Shown in pieces: positions 38,199 through 46,805 of a stretch of 64,000 nt of DNA. Made by a program: the position numbers and the translations under genes. The notes under the pieces were generated by a model. It worked only from the letters and a program-made list of their open reading frames with translations. It was not told where the DNA came from and did no database searches. Origin of the DNA: Acetobacter okinawensis (GTDB taxonomy: Bacteria > Pseudomonadota > Alphaproteobacteria > Acetobacterales > Acetobacteraceae); NCBI RefSeq assembly GCF_002153655.1, contig NZ_JOPJ01000002.1, positions 1 through 64,000 of the forward strand, read 5' to 3'. Positions within the stretch are counted from its first letter, which is position 1. Every line of letters starts with the position of its first letter.

Positions 38199-38605
38199 GG
38201 ACGAGAGAGGAGCAGATTGAAGAACTGGTTTCCGTTATGCGGAATTACCGTCTTCTACACACGAAAGAGGAAGGTAACGAGCCATATGGATACCCTCTTA
38301 TTGATGCCTTAACATTTGATGGTGGAACCGTTGATATTGGGGAAGAAGAATGTGGAGAACTTGCTGCTGAGTTATATGACTATGCCATCGCCTCATTTAT
38401 CCTCGAAGCCGAACGCCGGGCAGAACAGCGCGTGCGGGCGGAGATTGGGCGCGATAGTGAGCGGTTGGATTGGTTGGATAAAACCAGATTTGTCACTCTC
38501 GAAGACGCAATAATCGGATGGCGCATCTCCGTTATTGGTAACAGGCTTTTCAGTATGAAGGGAACAGTGCGCCAAGCCATCGACGCAGCGCGGGATGTGG
38601 GGTGA
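38195..38605 (+). CDS. Hypothetical early protein
   Basis: The 136-residue protein has an N-terminal helix (TREEQIEELVSVMRNYRLL) and ERLDWLDKTRF near the centre, a motif seen in several phage proteins of unknown function. Its start and stop overlap its neighbours. Confidence 0.5.
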   Translation: MRTREEQIEELVSVMRNYRLLHTKEEGNEPYGYPLIDALTFDGGTVDIGEEECGELAAELYDYAIASFILEAERRAEQRVRAEIGRDSERLDWLDKTRFVTLEDAIIGWRISVIGNRLFSMKGTVRQAIDAARDVG

Positions 38606-38790
38606 TGACTGATCTAGAAAACATGAGCCTCAACCAGAGACTTAACCGGATGGGCTATGCTCACGACATAACCCGAAAATTTAAGGGGCATGGCCTGATC
38701 TACCGGATCAGTGATGGCGAACCTGTTGATCACATGGATTATCAGGCTGCACTTGAGTTTGTGAAGGGGCTGGAGAACGCACATGACTGA
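38605..38790 (+). CDS. Hypothetical small protein
   Basis: The 61-residue protein from ATG 38605 (TGATG overlap) has an RLNRMGYAHDITRKFKGHG segment. No family is recognised. It overlaps the following gene by eight bases. Confidence 0.45.
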   Translation: MTDLENMSLNQRLNRMGYAHDITRKFKGHGLIYRISDGEPVDHMDYQAALEFVKGLENAHD

Positions 38791-39031
38791 CCCAAGAATT
38801 GAAGCGGCTGTTGATGCTGCATGGAGCCACACAACGCAGTTCGCCAGCGGAGAAACATTCGATCAATACAGTAAGCGGAAACCATATGAGGGCGGAGAGT
38901 TCCGTAAATCTATTCTCGCGGCCCTCGCAGCAGCAGACGCGGTAGTCGCGGGCACTTCTCCCGAAACCATAATCATCCCAGAGGTGCGCAACGACCGGCC
39001 TATTCCGGGGAAGGGAGGGGTGGATGGGTGA
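38783..39031 (+). CDS. Hypothetical small protein
   Basis: The 82-residue protein has IEAAVDAAWSHTTQ and SILAALAAADAVVAG, a pattern frequent in phage accessory proteins. It overlaps the excisionase candidate by eight bases. Confidence 0.5.
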   Translation: MTDPRIEAAVDAAWSHTTQFASGETFDQYSKRKPYEGGEFRKSILAALAAADAVVAGTSPETIIIPEVRNDRPIPGKGGVDG

Positions 39032-39398
39032 GGTTCTGCCTGATCTTATGACGCTGCCCGATGTGCTGGAGCGCCTGCGCGGGAAGATAGGGCGCACCCG
39101 CCTGCTTGAGCATCTACGCGAGAACCCAGAATATAACGGCGGCCCAACCCACAGGAAGTGGGGGAAGAAATTTGTGTTCTCTCCCCAGGATTATCGACGT
39201 CTCATTGAGAGTATGGAATGCCACTCAAGCTTGTCACGTTCTCCCACACCAAAAACTTCTTTGTCAGGGGTACGGTCGGGGGTAAGCGGGTACTGGAAAG
39301 CACGGGCACAACAAACCGCAAACTCGCAGAAGAATACCGCCGCAAAAGAGAAGCGGAGTTCTGGCAAGAGCAACTCTATGGCACCCGCTCTGTCATAA
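39024..39398 (+). CDS. Excisionase-like DNA-binding protein
   Basis: In this 124-residue protein, the N-terminal 65 residues (TLPDVLERLRGKIGRTRLLE, KFVFSPQDYRRLIES) form a winged-helix or AlpA-like unit of the kind found just upstream of integrases in related prophages. The last 60 residues are Ser/Lys-rich and lie in another frame over the integrase start. That 181-bp overlap may couple Xis and Int expression. The role is inferred. Confidence 0.55.
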   Translation: MGEVLPDLMTLPDVLERLRGKIGRTRLLEHLRENPEYNGGPTHRKWGKKFVFSPQDYRRLIESMECHSSLSRSPTPKTSLSGVRSGVSGYWKARAQQTANSQKNTAAKEKRSSGKSNSMAPALS

Positions 39399-40336
39399 CT
39401 TTTGCGGACGCTGCGACTGCCTACATCAAAGAGGCTCCACGCTCCCCCGCCACAAGCAGATATGTTGACAGGCTGGTGGAGTACTTTGGTGATACCAAGC
39501 TTTCAGCCATCAACAACGCCTCCCTGCGCGCTGCATATGCAGGCATACTCAGAGATGGCGAGGCCGCATCGCCCGCAACTAAAAAGCGCACGGTACGGAC
39601 TCCCTTGCAAGCAATCCTTGAGTTTGGGGCCATTCAAGGCTGGTGCGATAGGCCCGCGTTTGCGGCTATTTCCGTTCCAACATCCATTACCCGGTTCCTA
39701 CTTCCTGAGCAGGCAACCGACCTGGTTGAGCACGCCGCCCCACACCTGCAACCCCTTTTCGTCTTCCTGATCGGCACGGGCTGCAGGCTATCTGAGGCGC
39801 TAGACTTGCAATGGAAGGATGTGGACCTTTACGGATGCCGCGCTGTTGTCTGGCAAAAGCAGGGACGCCAGCGCTACGTTGATCTCTGCCCCGCTGTTGT
39901 TAAATGGCTCGCTCGCATTGCCGATACAGATGGGCATGTATTCCGGCCCGCCATAAAAACCCGAAAGGGGACTATATTGGGGGACCGGTACCATGATTCT
40001 GGCAGGCAGTATGGCGGACAAATAAAAAATGGATGGGCCGGAGCCTGTTCTCGCGCAGGGCTGCCGGGGCGCATACGGGAGTGGGTTCCCGCGGGCGCGA
40101 AAAAGACCAGAACGGTATTTGTCCCGGAGTTTACGCCCCATGATCTTCGCCACACATGGGCATCCTGGCACTACTGCGTTTACCGGGATTTGTTGCGCCT
40201 GAAATCAGACGGCGATTGGAGCAATATCAATACCGTGACGATTTACGCCAAGCTGATGCCGCCAGTGTATCGAGAGGAAATTGTAAGGTGGTGGGGGACG
40301 GGACCGGCCATCGCTCTGGAAGGGGAAAACCCATAA
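39218..40336 (+). CDS. int: Tyrosine-family prophage integrase
   Basis: This 372-residue protein has a short N-terminal arm-binding region (1-45), a core-binding domain (about 60-150) and a catalytic domain with R190 (GTGCRLSEA), H308/R311 (HDLRHTWASWH) and nucleophile Y343 (VTIYAKLMP). It recombines attP with the tRNA-Val attB, whose repeat begins 113 bp downstream. The truncated integrase at 65-775 is a close relative. The ATG overlaps the excisionase-like gene in a different frame. Confidence 0.95.
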   Translation: MPLKLVTFSHTKNFFVRGTVGGKRVLESTGTTNRKLAEEYRRKREAEFWQEQLYGTRSVITFADAATAYIKEAPRSPATSRYVDRLVEYFGDTKLSAINNASLRAAYAGILRDGEAASPATKKRTVRTPLQAILEFGAIQGWCDRPAFAAISVPTSITRFLLPEQATDLVEHAAPHLQPLFVFLIGTGCRLSEALDLQWKDVDLYGCRAVVWQKQGRQRYVDLCPAVVKWLARIADTDGHVFRPAIKTRKGTILGDRYHDSGRQYGGQIKNGWAGACSRAGLPGRIREWVPAGAKKTRTVFVPEFTPHDLRHTWASWHYCVYRDLLRLKSDGDWSNINTVTIYAKLMPPVYREEIVRWWGTGPAIALEGENP

Positions 40337-40432
40337 CCAATTCCTAACCACTCAGGGCGAAATTTGGTGAATTATGCTGTACTATCGTGTACCGATAATA
40401 AGAGGATTTTTCAGCGGGAGACATGGCATAAA

Positions 40433-40448
40433 CCGCAGAATACTGCGG
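40433..40448 (-). terminator. tRNA-Val terminator hairpin
   Basis: CCGCAG-TATT-CTGCGG (minus strand), followed by TTTA, lies eight bases past the tRNA 3' end. A copy lies beside the left att repeat. Confidence 0.55.
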
Positions 40449-40449
40449 T

Positions 40450-40502
40450 TCAGGAATGGTGGGCGCAACAGGGATTGAACCTGTGACCCCTACCATGTCA
40501 AG
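40450..40502. repeat. Prophage attachment repeat, right end
   Basis: This is identical over 53 bp to 898-950. It overlaps the 3' part of the complete tRNA-Val gene, so integration keeps the tRNA functional. Confidence 0.92.
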
Positions 40503-40531
40503 GTAGTGCTCTACCGCTGAGCTATGCGCCC
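40457..40531 (-). tRNA. tRNA-Val(GAC)
   Basis: The 75-nt cloverleaf includes an encoded CCA: acceptor GGGCGCA/TGCGCCC, D arm GCTC/GAGC, anticodon loop TTGACAT with anticodon GAC, and T arm ACAGG-TTCAATC-CCTGT. It decodes GUC valine codons and is the integration target of the prophage. Confidence 0.95.
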
Positions 40532-40597
40532 ATTCCTGATGTGTGTGGGCCTTTTATCCTCCTTGCCTTGCGAGCGCAAGCCCACAATAGTGGGAAT

Positions 40598-41518
40598 ATG
40601 AAAAAATTTGCGTCTTCCCTGTTTCCCCCCAGCCTGCGGCGTTTTCTTCTGCCGCAGCAGGAAGCACATGAGGAGAGTGGACCGGACAGGCAAATGGCAC
40701 CACCACCGGTGCTGGTGTCTGGCAGCCCTGCAACCGGCCCTGTGGTGTTGGCCTCCCCCCACTCGGGGCATTTCTACCCCGAAGCATTTCTCCGCCTGAC
40801 CCGCCAGCCGCTGGATATTTTGCGCAGTGGAGAAGACAGCTACGTGGAAAAACTGGCCCAAGGCGCGCACGCTCTGGGGCCACCCTTGCTTCAGGCCACT
40901 TTTCCGCGCGTGTTCTGCGACGTCAATCGTGCGGCATGGGACCTGGACAGCCGGATGTTCCACGGGGCCATTCCTTCTTTTGTCGCACCATCAGACCGGG
41001 GGCTGGCAGGGCTGGGCTCCATCCCGCGCATTGTGGCGGACAGACGCCCCATTTACCGACAACGTCTGCCTTTTATGGAGGCCGCCTTACGCATCCGCCA
41101 TTACTGGATGCCCTACCATGTTACTCTGGCTGACCTGCTTGAAGCCGCCCGGGCACAACATGGCCTGAGCCTGCTGCTGGACCTGCACTCCATGCCAGAT
41201 GCACCACAGGCAGGCTCACCCGACTTTGTGCTGGGCGATCGTTACGGCACGTCCTGTACACCACACCTGACCAATCTTGCCGAACAGACCTTGCAGGGGC
41301 TGGGGTTTAAAGTCGCCCGCAACCTCCCCTATGCGGGGGGCTATATTACCCGCCACTATGGCCGCCCCACCAGCAATATGCATGCCTTGCAAATAGAAAT
41401 GCGACGCGGCCTTTATATGGATGAAAACACGCGCACCCCACACAGCGGATTTACCACCCTTTCCAACGCATTAACCGTTCTGGTCGAGCGTGTTCTGGCA
41501 CATTTTCCACCCACATAA
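40598..41518 (+). CDS. N-formylglutamate amidohydrolase family protein
   Basis: From ATG 40598 (AGTGGGAAT before it) the protein has 306 residues. It contains VVLASPHSGHFYPEAFLRLT, EDSYVEKLA, FCDVNRAAWDLD and LLLDLHSMPD, the metal- and substrate-binding pattern of N-formylglutamate amidohydrolases. These release formate from N-formylglutamate in histidine breakdown or related deformylation. No other hut genes are adjacent, so the physiological substrate is uncertain. A longer start at 40541 lies almost inside the tRNA promoter region. Confidence 0.75.
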   Translation: MKKFASSLFPPSLRRFLLPQQEAHEESGPDRQMAPPPVLVSGSPATGPVVLASPHSGHFYPEAFLRLTRQPLDILRSGEDSYVEKLAQGAHALGPPLLQATFPRVFCDVNRAAWDLDSRMFHGAIPSFVAPSDRGLAGLGSIPRIVADRRPIYRQRLPFMEAALRIRHYWMPYHVTLADLLEAARAQHGLSLLLDLHSMPDAPQAGSPDFVLGDRYGTSCTPHLTNLAEQTLQGLGFKVARNLPYAGGYITRHYGRPTSNMHALQIEMRRGLYMDENTRTPHSGFTTLSNALTVLVERVLAHFPPT

Positions 41519-41677
41519 GGCCCGGATGCACACTGCCACCAGACATGCCCGGCACAGATATTGAAAACACATGCCCCCCACCACATCTGTTGGACCAGAC
41601 CAGGCAGGGTGCAGAAGCGTAACAGCTATGGCATACACTGCCCCATATAAGATGATCGTAATTGACAGGACTTTGGC

Positions 41678-43558
41678 ATGACACAAACACCCCCAAACGC
41701 CACGGCACATCAGGGCAGTGAAACGCGCGAGTTCAGCGCAGAAGTTGGCCGGTTGCTTGATCTGGTTGTGCATTCGCTCTATTCCGAGCGCGAGATTTTT
41801 CTGCGTGAACTGGTTGCCAACTCCGCCGATGCCACGGACCGCCGCCGGTTTGAGGCGCTGACCGATGGCGCACAGGCCCTGCCCGAAAACGCCAAAATCA
41901 GCATCAACCCCGACAAAGACGCGCGCCTGCTGACAATCAGTGATGATGGGTCGGGCATGAGCCGGGACGAACTGGTGGCCAACCTTGGCACCATTGCCCG
42001 CTCGGGCACCCGCGCATTCGGGCAGAAGCTGGAAAATGCAAAACCCGAAGACCGCCCGAGCCTGATCGGCCAGTTTGGTGTTGGTTTTTATGCCGCCTTT
42101 ATGGTGGCAGACAAGGTGGATGTCGTCTCCCGCCGTGCCGGAACGGACGAAGCATGGCGCTGGTCATCCGATGGCAAAGGCGCTTACACGCTTGAACCTG
42201 CCACGCGGGACAAAGCCGGTACGGATATTACCCTGCACATCAAGTCCGATGCCGACGAATTTCTGGACCCATGGCGCTTGCAGGCAATTATTCGCAAATG
42301 GTCGGACCATATTGCGTGGCCCGTCACCATCATGCGCGAAGGTAAGGAAGAAGCCGCCAACGAGGGTACAGCCCTGTGGCGCAAGTCCCGCAATGACGTG
42401 ACGGAAGAACAGCTTGAGGAATTCTACCGCCACATCACCCATAATTTTGACAAGCCGTGGGACACGCTGCACTGGCGCGCGGAAGGCACGATGGAGTTTT
42501 CCGCCCTGCTGTTCGTCCCCTCCTCCCGTCCGTTCGAATTTGGCGAGCAGATGCGCGAGAGCAAGGTGCGCCTGCATGTCCGCCGGATGTTCATAACCGA
42601 TGATGCGGAAATCCTGCCCCCGTGGCTGCGCTTTGTGCAGGGCGTTGTGGATACCGAGGACCTGCCCCTCAACGTCTCGCGCGAGATGTTGCAGGCCACA
42701 CCCGTTCTGTCGCGCATCCGCAAAGCCGTAACCACCAAGGTGGTGAACGAGCTGAAAACCCGCGCCAAGGATGCAGATACCTACGCCACGTTCTGGGAAA
42801 ACTTTGGCCCGGTCCTGAAAGAAGGCATGTGGGACGACCCCACCTACAAAACGGACGTGGCAGCCCTGAGCCGCTTCCGCTCCAGCGCGGTAGAAGGACT
42901 GACCTCGCTGGATGACTACCTCTCACGCATCAAGCCCGAGCAGGACGCCATTTACTACGTAACGGGCGACAATGCGGACGTGCTGGCCGCCTCCCCCCAG
43001 ATTGAAGGGTTCAAGGCACGCGGAGTGGAAGTGCTGCTGCTCTGCGACCCCGTGGATTCCTTCTGGCCGGAACGCCTTGGCACGTATGAGGGCAAAAGCC
43101 TGCGCAATGTTGCACAGGGCCTGAACGACCTTGAAAAATTTGGTGCGCCAGAAGCCAGCCCGGCCGAAAAAGCGGATATGGATACCCTACTCCCCGCGCT
43201 AAAGACCGTTCTGGGGGATGCTGTGTCCGACATCCGCTCGACAGACCGTCTGGTCTCCAGCGCCATGGTGCTCAGTGCGCCAGAAGGGGGCCCGGACCTG
43301 CAACTGCGTAAGCTCATGCAGCGCAGCGGGCAGGACATACCCGACGTCACCCCTGTGCTTGAGCTCAACCCCGCCCACCCCATTGTGCATGCACTGGCAC
43401 AAAAAGTGCAGGCTGGAGAGCAGATTGATGCACTCGCTCATATCCTGCTTGATGTCGCCAGTATTCAGAATGGCGAAACACCAAAGGATGTGAACGCTTT
43501 CTCCCGCCGGATCATGGATTATCTGGCTGGTGGTGCCCTTCCTTCCGGCGCACAGTAA
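41678..43558 (+). CDS. htpG: Chaperone HtpG (Hsp90 family)
   Basis: This 626-residue protein has the N-terminal GHKL ATPase domain ([42 protein letters not shown]), the middle domain ([11 protein letters not shown]) and the C-terminal dimerisation domain, at the usual HtpG length. It helps fold and protect client proteins under stress. It stands alone with its own terminator. No heat-shock promoter could be assigned with confidence in the 159-bp upstream gap. Confidence 0.95.
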   Translation: MTQTPPNATAHQGSETREFSAEVGRLLDLVVHSLYSEREIFLRELVANSADATDRRRFEALTDGAQALPENAKISINPDKDARLLTISDDGSGMSRDELVANLGTIARSGTRAFGQKLENAKPEDRPSLIGQFGVGFYAAFMVADKVDVVSRRAGTDEAWRWSSDGKGAYTLEPATRDKAGTDITLHIKSDADEFLDPWRLQAIIRKWSDHIAWPVTIMREGKEEAANEGTALWRKSRNDVTEEQLEEFYRHITHNFDKPWDTLHWRAEGTMEFSALLFVPSSRPFEFGEQMRESKVRLHVRRMFITDDAEILPPWLRFVQGVVDTEDLPLNVSREMLQATPVLSRIRKAVTTKVVNELKTRAKDADTYATFWENFGPVLKEGMWDDPTYKTDVAALSRFRSSAVEGLTSLDDYLSRIKPEQDAIYYVTGDNADVLAASPQIEGFKARGVEVLLLCDPVDSFWPERLGTYEGKSLRNVAQGLNDLEKFGAPEASPAEKADMDTLLPALKTVLGDAVSDIRSTDRLVSSAMVLSAPEGGPDLQLRKLMQRSGQDIPDVTPVLELNPAHPIVHALAQKVQAGEQIDALAHILLDVASIQNGETPKDVNAFSRRIMDYLAGGALPSGAQ

Positions 43559-43568
43559 ACCTAGCGTG

Positions 43569-43593
43569 CCAAGGGGGAGAAATACCCCCTTGG
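43569..43593 (+). terminator. htpG hairpin
   Basis: CCAAGGGGG-AGAAATA-CCCCCTTGG is a 9-bp stem eleven bases after the htpG stop. It lacks a T-run but is followed by a second hairpin with one. Confidence 0.6.
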
Positions 43594-43619
43594 TCAGCAC
43601 TGGGGCGGCAGGACCAGCC

Positions 43620-43647
43620 CTGAAGCCGCTCCGGCTTCAGGGTTTTT
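43620..43647 (+). terminator. htpG terminator with T-run
   Basis: CTGAAGCCG-CTC-CGGCTTCAG is followed by GGTTTTT. It overlaps the 3' end of the convergent mazG gene. Confidence 0.75.
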
Positions 43648-44551
43648 CAGTCTGTTTGACAGCGCACCATAACGCATCCAGTTGTTCCACACTCTGGTCC
43701 TGCATACTCAGCCCGTCCTGCGCCAAACGGGCTTCGACCGCCTCAAACCGGCGGGTAAACTTGTTACACGCCTGACGCAGGCAGGCCTCCGGGTCCAGCT
43801 TGAGCCGACGCGCAAGACTGGCTACCGAGAACAGGACGTCTCCCAGCTCGTCCTGCATTTTCTCGCGGTCTCCCTTTTGCATTTCTACCGAAAATTCATC
43901 GATTTCTTCATGCACTTTGGCCAGAACTCCCTCCACATCGGGCCAGTCAAACCCGACACGGGCTGCGCGGGACGCCAGTTTGGAGGCACGCAGCAGGGCT
44001 GGCAGAACAGGGGGCACACCTGCCAACGCTCCAAGCCGGGGGCTGCCAGTCCCACCCGCCTGAGCCGAGCGCCTGCGTTCCCCCTCCTTGATCGCCTCCC
44101 ATTGCCCCGACGCGGCAGTGGCGGAAACACCACCCGCTGCATGGGAGGAGGGCGCCACGTCCTCCCCCAGCACATCCTTGCCAAAAGTCACATGCGGGTG
44201 CCTGCGGATCATTTTTTCGGTCACGATCCGGGCCACATCGGCAAACGCAAAATGCCCCTGCTCCTCGGCCAGTTGCGCCTGATAAACGACCTGCAACAGC
44301 AGATCCCCCAGTTCATCGGGAAAAGCCTGCCAGTCCTGCCGTTCAATGGCATCCAGTACCTCGTAAGCTTCCTCTATGGCGTAGGGGGCAATGGTCTGGT
44401 GCGTTTGCTCACGGTCCCACGGGCATCCCTCCTCCGGGTCGCGCAGGCGTGTCATAAGGGCAAGCAGACGTTCCATGTTCTGCGCGGCTGTGTGCCTGCC
44501 AGATGCCATGTCCTTGGGGGATGCTACGGGGGGCTGGGGCGTATTGGTCAT
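43637..44551 (-). CDS. mazG: Nucleoside triphosphate pyrophosphohydrolase MazG
   Basis: This 304-residue protein from ATG 44551 has two MazG domains. The first contains RLRDPEEGCPWDREQTHQTI and EEAYEVLDAIERQDWQAFPDELGDLLLQ, and the second DEFSVEMQKGDREKMQDELGD, each with EExxE/ExxD metal-binding residues. It hydrolyses (deoxy)nucleoside triphosphates to monophosphates and limits aberrant nucleotides and (p)ppGpp effects. An insertion between domains (about 165-195) is rich in Ala, Gly and Ser. It is divergent from argC. Confidence 0.9.
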   Translation of the reverse strand: MTNTPQPPVASPKDMASGRHTAAQNMERLLALMTRLRDPEEGCPWDREQTHQTIAPYAIEEAYEVLDAIERQDWQAFPDELGDLLLQVVYQAQLAEEQGHFAFADVARIVTEKMIRRHPHVTFGKDVLGEDVAPSSHAAGGVSATAASGQWEAIKEGERRRSAQAGGTGSPRLGALAGVPPVLPALLRASKLASRAARVGFDWPDVEGVLAKVHEEIDEFSVEMQKGDREKMQDELGDVLFSVASLARRLKLDPEACLRQACNKFTRRFEAVEARLAQDGLSMQDQSVEQLDALWCAVKQTEKP

Positions 44552-44690
44552 GGTTCTTTGCCTGTTCTGGTGGTCTGCCGTGCGGGTGACGGGGTCTTGA
44601 TGTGTTAAACATTGTGCCATAATCCCACCCCGCGTCTATGCGCTTGCAGGGATAAAGCCTAACCTACCGCCAGAATCAGAAGAGGAAGGC

Positions 44691-45611
44691 ATGACACAGA
44701 AACCCGTTATCTTCATTGATGGCGAAGCAGGCACAACAGGGCTGGAAATACGCGAGCGCCTCTCAGCCCTGCCTGTTACGCTGTTTTCAATCGACCCCGC
44801 CCGGCGCAAGGACCCCGCGGCCCGCAAGGATGCCATGGCCGCGGCTGATCTGGTTGTTCTGTGTCTGCCAGACGCCGCCTCGCGCGAGGCGGTGCAGATG
44901 GCGGCAACACTGGGTGATGCCGCCCCCCGCCTGCTGGATGCCAGCACCGCCTTCCGCACCGATGCCGCGTGGGTCTATGGCTTCCCCGAACTGGCAGAAG
45001 GGCAGGACAGAGCCATTGCAACCGCTCTGCGCGTCTCCAACCCCGGCTGTTACCCGACTGGTGCCATTGCCCTGCTCCGCCCGCTGGTGGACAAAGGCGT
45101 GCTCGATGCCCGCTACCCTATCTGCATTAACGCGATCAGTGGGTACAGTGGCGGTGGCCGCAGCATGATAGAAGCGCATGAAAGTGCTGGCGGCCCAGCT
45201 TTTGAGCTGTATGGCTTAAGCCTTGAGCACAAACATGTGCCCGAAATTCACCAGCATGCAGGGCTTGGGCGACGGCCGGTTTTTGTGCCTTCGGTCGGCC
45301 ATTTTGCCCGTGGGATGATTGTCTCCATCCCCCTGCATCTGGATGACCTGCAAGGTCACATCACCGGGAGTGACCTGCACAACATTCTGCAAGAGCACTA
45401 TGCAGGGCAGGAACATGTGCGCGTTATGCCGCACGAACCGACACTCTCCGCCGAGGCACTGGCAGGGAGTGACAAAATGGAACTGCGCGTGCACGCAGGC
45501 ACACACTGCCGGCAGGCCCTGCTGACTGCCCGCCTGGACAACCTGGGCAAGGGAGCATCCGGGGCGGCACTGCAGAACATCAGCCTGATGCTTGGTTTGA
45601 ACAACGCCTGA
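44691..45611 (+). CDS. argC: N-acetyl-gamma-glutamyl-phosphate reductase (type 2)
   Basis: This 306-residue protein has a Rossmann start IFIDGEAGTTGLEIRERL, the catalytic cysteine in SNPGCYPTGA (C120), and GYSGGGRSMIEAHE typical of the shorter type 2 enzymes. It reduces N-acetylglutamyl phosphate to the semialdehyde in arginine synthesis, using NADPH. The gene is followed after 22 bp by an SDR gene and could be co-transcribed with it. Confidence 0.93.
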   Translation: MTQKPVIFIDGEAGTTGLEIRERLSALPVTLFSIDPARRKDPAARKDAMAAADLVVLCLPDAASREAVQMAATLGDAAPRLLDASTAFRTDAAWVYGFPELAEGQDRAIATALRVSNPGCYPTGAIALLRPLVDKGVLDARYPICINAISGYSGGGRSMIEAHESAGGPAFELYGLSLEHKHVPEIHQHAGLGRRPVFVPSVGHFARGMIVSIPLHLDDLQGHITGSDLHNILQEHYAGQEHVRVMPHEPTLSAEALAGSDKMELRVHAGTHCRQALLTARLDNLGKGASGAALQNISLMLGLNNA

Positions 45612-45633
45612 ATTTTGAAAGGTTTTTAATATT

Positions 45634-46365
45634 ATGAGCAATCGTGTTGCTATTGTTACCGGCGGTAGCCGGGGTATTGGAGCTGCCATTGCACAGGCTT
45701 TGGCAAAAGATGGGTATGATATTGCCATTTCCTACTCCAGCAGTGCAGGTGCTGCGGAAGAGGTCGCGGAAAAAGTGCGTGCTCTGGGTCGTAAGGCCCT
45801 GACCATCAAAGCCAATGGCGCATCGGTGGAAGGCAACCGCGAAGTCATTGCCGAAACCATAATCGCTTTTGGCCGCATTGACGCACTGGTCTGCAACGCT
45901 GGCACCTACCCTTACGGCCCGATTGATGAAATGACGGTCGCACAAATCGAAAATATCCTGAACCTGAACGTGCGGGCCGTCATGGTGGAAACCATGGAAG
46001 CCGTAAAGCACATGAAGGAAGGCGGGCGGATTATCTACATTGGCTCCGCTTTTGGGGCACGCGCACCTTTCCCCGGTATTTCGCTGTATGCTGCCACCAA
46101 AGCGGCCCTGCGTGGCTTTGCCAAGGGCGTTGCGCGGGACCTGGGGAGCCGTGGCATTACAGCCAACGTGATCGAACCCGGCCCGATCCACACCGACATG
46201 AACCCTGAAGATGGTGAAGGTGCATCCCTTATCAGCAGTTTTGTGGCAACCGGCGCGTATGGCACGGTGGATGACATTGCCTCCATGGCTGCTTTTCTGG
46301 CCAGCCCCAAGGCGTCCTACATCACGGGCGCGGCCCTGCCGGTAGATGGTGGCCTGGAAGCCTGA
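45634..46365 (+). CDS. SDR-family oxidoreductase
   Basis: This 243-residue classical short-chain dehydrogenase has TGGSRGIGAA (9-18) for NAD(P) binding, CNAG (87-90) and the catalytic S138, Y152 and K156 (YAATK), with a C-terminal ITGAALPVDGGLEA. It resembles 3-oxoacyl-ACP reductases and sugar/alcohol dehydrogenases. Substrate cannot be assigned. The first strand lacks the acidic residue typical of NAD preference, and an SYSSSA stretch follows the second strand, which would allow NADPH. Confidence 0.85.
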   Translation: MSNRVAIVTGGSRGIGAAIAQALAKDGYDIAISYSSSAGAAEEVAEKVRALGRKALTIKANGASVEGNREVIAETIIAFGRIDALVCNAGTYPYGPIDEMTVAQIENILNLNVRAVMVETMEAVKHMKEGGRIIYIGSAFGARAPFPGISLYAATKAALRGFAKGVARDLGSRGITANVIEPGPIHTDMNPEDGEGASLISSFVATGAYGTVDDIASMAAFLASPKASYITGAALPVDGGLEA

Positions 46366-46372
46366 CAACTCA

Positions 46373-46400
46373 CCACACTCCTGAAACTACAGGAGTGTGG
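46373..46400 (+). terminator. SDR gene terminator hairpin
   Basis: CCACACTCCTG-AAACTA-CAGGAGTGTGG is an 11-bp stem, followed by CATAACTTTT, eight bases after the stop. Confidence 0.7.
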
Positions 46401-46423
46401 CATAACTTTTGGCATCAATACAA

Positions 46424-46457
46424 AACAGCCTGCATATCTTGCGATATGCAGGCTGTT
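46424..46457. terminator. Bidirectional terminator of cyd operon
   Basis: A 15-bp perfect stem (AACAGCCTGCATATC with a TTGC loop) has T-rich sequence on its minus-strand side (TTTTG). It lies 35 bp beyond the last small frame of the cyd operon and also serves the SDR side. Confidence 0.8.
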
Positions 46458-46492
46458 CCTTTGTGCGGCTTCCCTGATGTCAGAATTACAGG

Positions 46493-46591
46493 CTAGGGAA
46501 ACATCCTCTTTATAACAGAAAATGCTATTATATAAAAGGATAAATACAAAAACGGCACAAAAAATATAATGGCTTCCAGATCACCCATCAT
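46493..46591 (-). CDS. Putative 32-aa membrane peptide after cydX-like gene
   Basis: ATG 46591 begins two bases after the stop of the CydX-like gene and is preceded by GGGGAG at good distance. The frame (MMGDLEAIIFFVPFLYLSFY and on) has an acidic N-terminus, one membrane span and a positive end (IKRMFP). Its position between the last cyd gene and the terminator suggests a further oxidase subunit or assembly peptide. The region is A+T rich, so chance cannot be excluded. Confidence 0.45.
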   Translation of the reverse strand: MMGDLEAIIFFVPFLYLSFYIIAFSVIKRMFP

Positions 46592-46593
46592 GC

Positions 46594-46791
46594 TCAGAAC
46601 TCCCCTTCAGACACATGGTCTTCGGTCTGTGCGTCAAACAGAACACCCCCGGCGGCTGCGACCAGAATAATCATGACCGTGCCTACCGCCCATGCAAAGT
46701 ACCAAGGCCCCTGATCGCCCACAAAAACGGCAAACAGCAAAGCCACCACCAGAGCCAGCCCCAACCCTGCAAAACGCAGAAAGATTTTCAT
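46594..46791 (-). CDS. cydX: CydX-like subunit with extra N-terminal span
   Basis: This 65-residue protein follows cydB by 14 bases. Residues 30-38 (WYFAWAVGT) match the start of CydX (WYFAWxLG), the small subunit that stabilises the haem b/d site of cytochrome bd. Here it is preceded by another membrane segment (residues 7-24), so the protein should cross the membrane twice, unlike the single span of the usual 35-40 residue CydX. The tail is acidic. Confidence 0.6.
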   Translation of the reverse strand: MKIFLRFAGLGLALVVALLFAVFVGDQGPWYFAWAVGTVMIILVAAAGGVLFDAQTEDHVSEGEF

Positions 46792-46805
46792 CTTCCCTCT
46801 CCTTT

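Larger units (their letters stand above)
898..40502. mobile_element. Complete P22-like temperate prophage, about 39.6 kb
   Basis: The prophage is bounded by the 53-bp direct repeats in tRNA-Val. It contains an integrase at the right end, a repressor with two operator pairs, early and recombination genes, small and large terminase, portal, scaffold, coat, adaptor, ejection proteins, tail fibre and a lysis cassette. No tail tube, tape measure or sheath gene is visible. That absence, together with the gene order, argues for a short-tailed (podovirus) particle. Integrity is inferred from gene content. One tail gene appears damaged at its 5' end by an HNH insertion. Confidence 0.9.

Noticed and set aside
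45580-46368. 262-codon minus-strand frame opposite the SDR gene
   Set aside because: The SDR protein on the other strand has complete catalytic motifs, and this frame has none.
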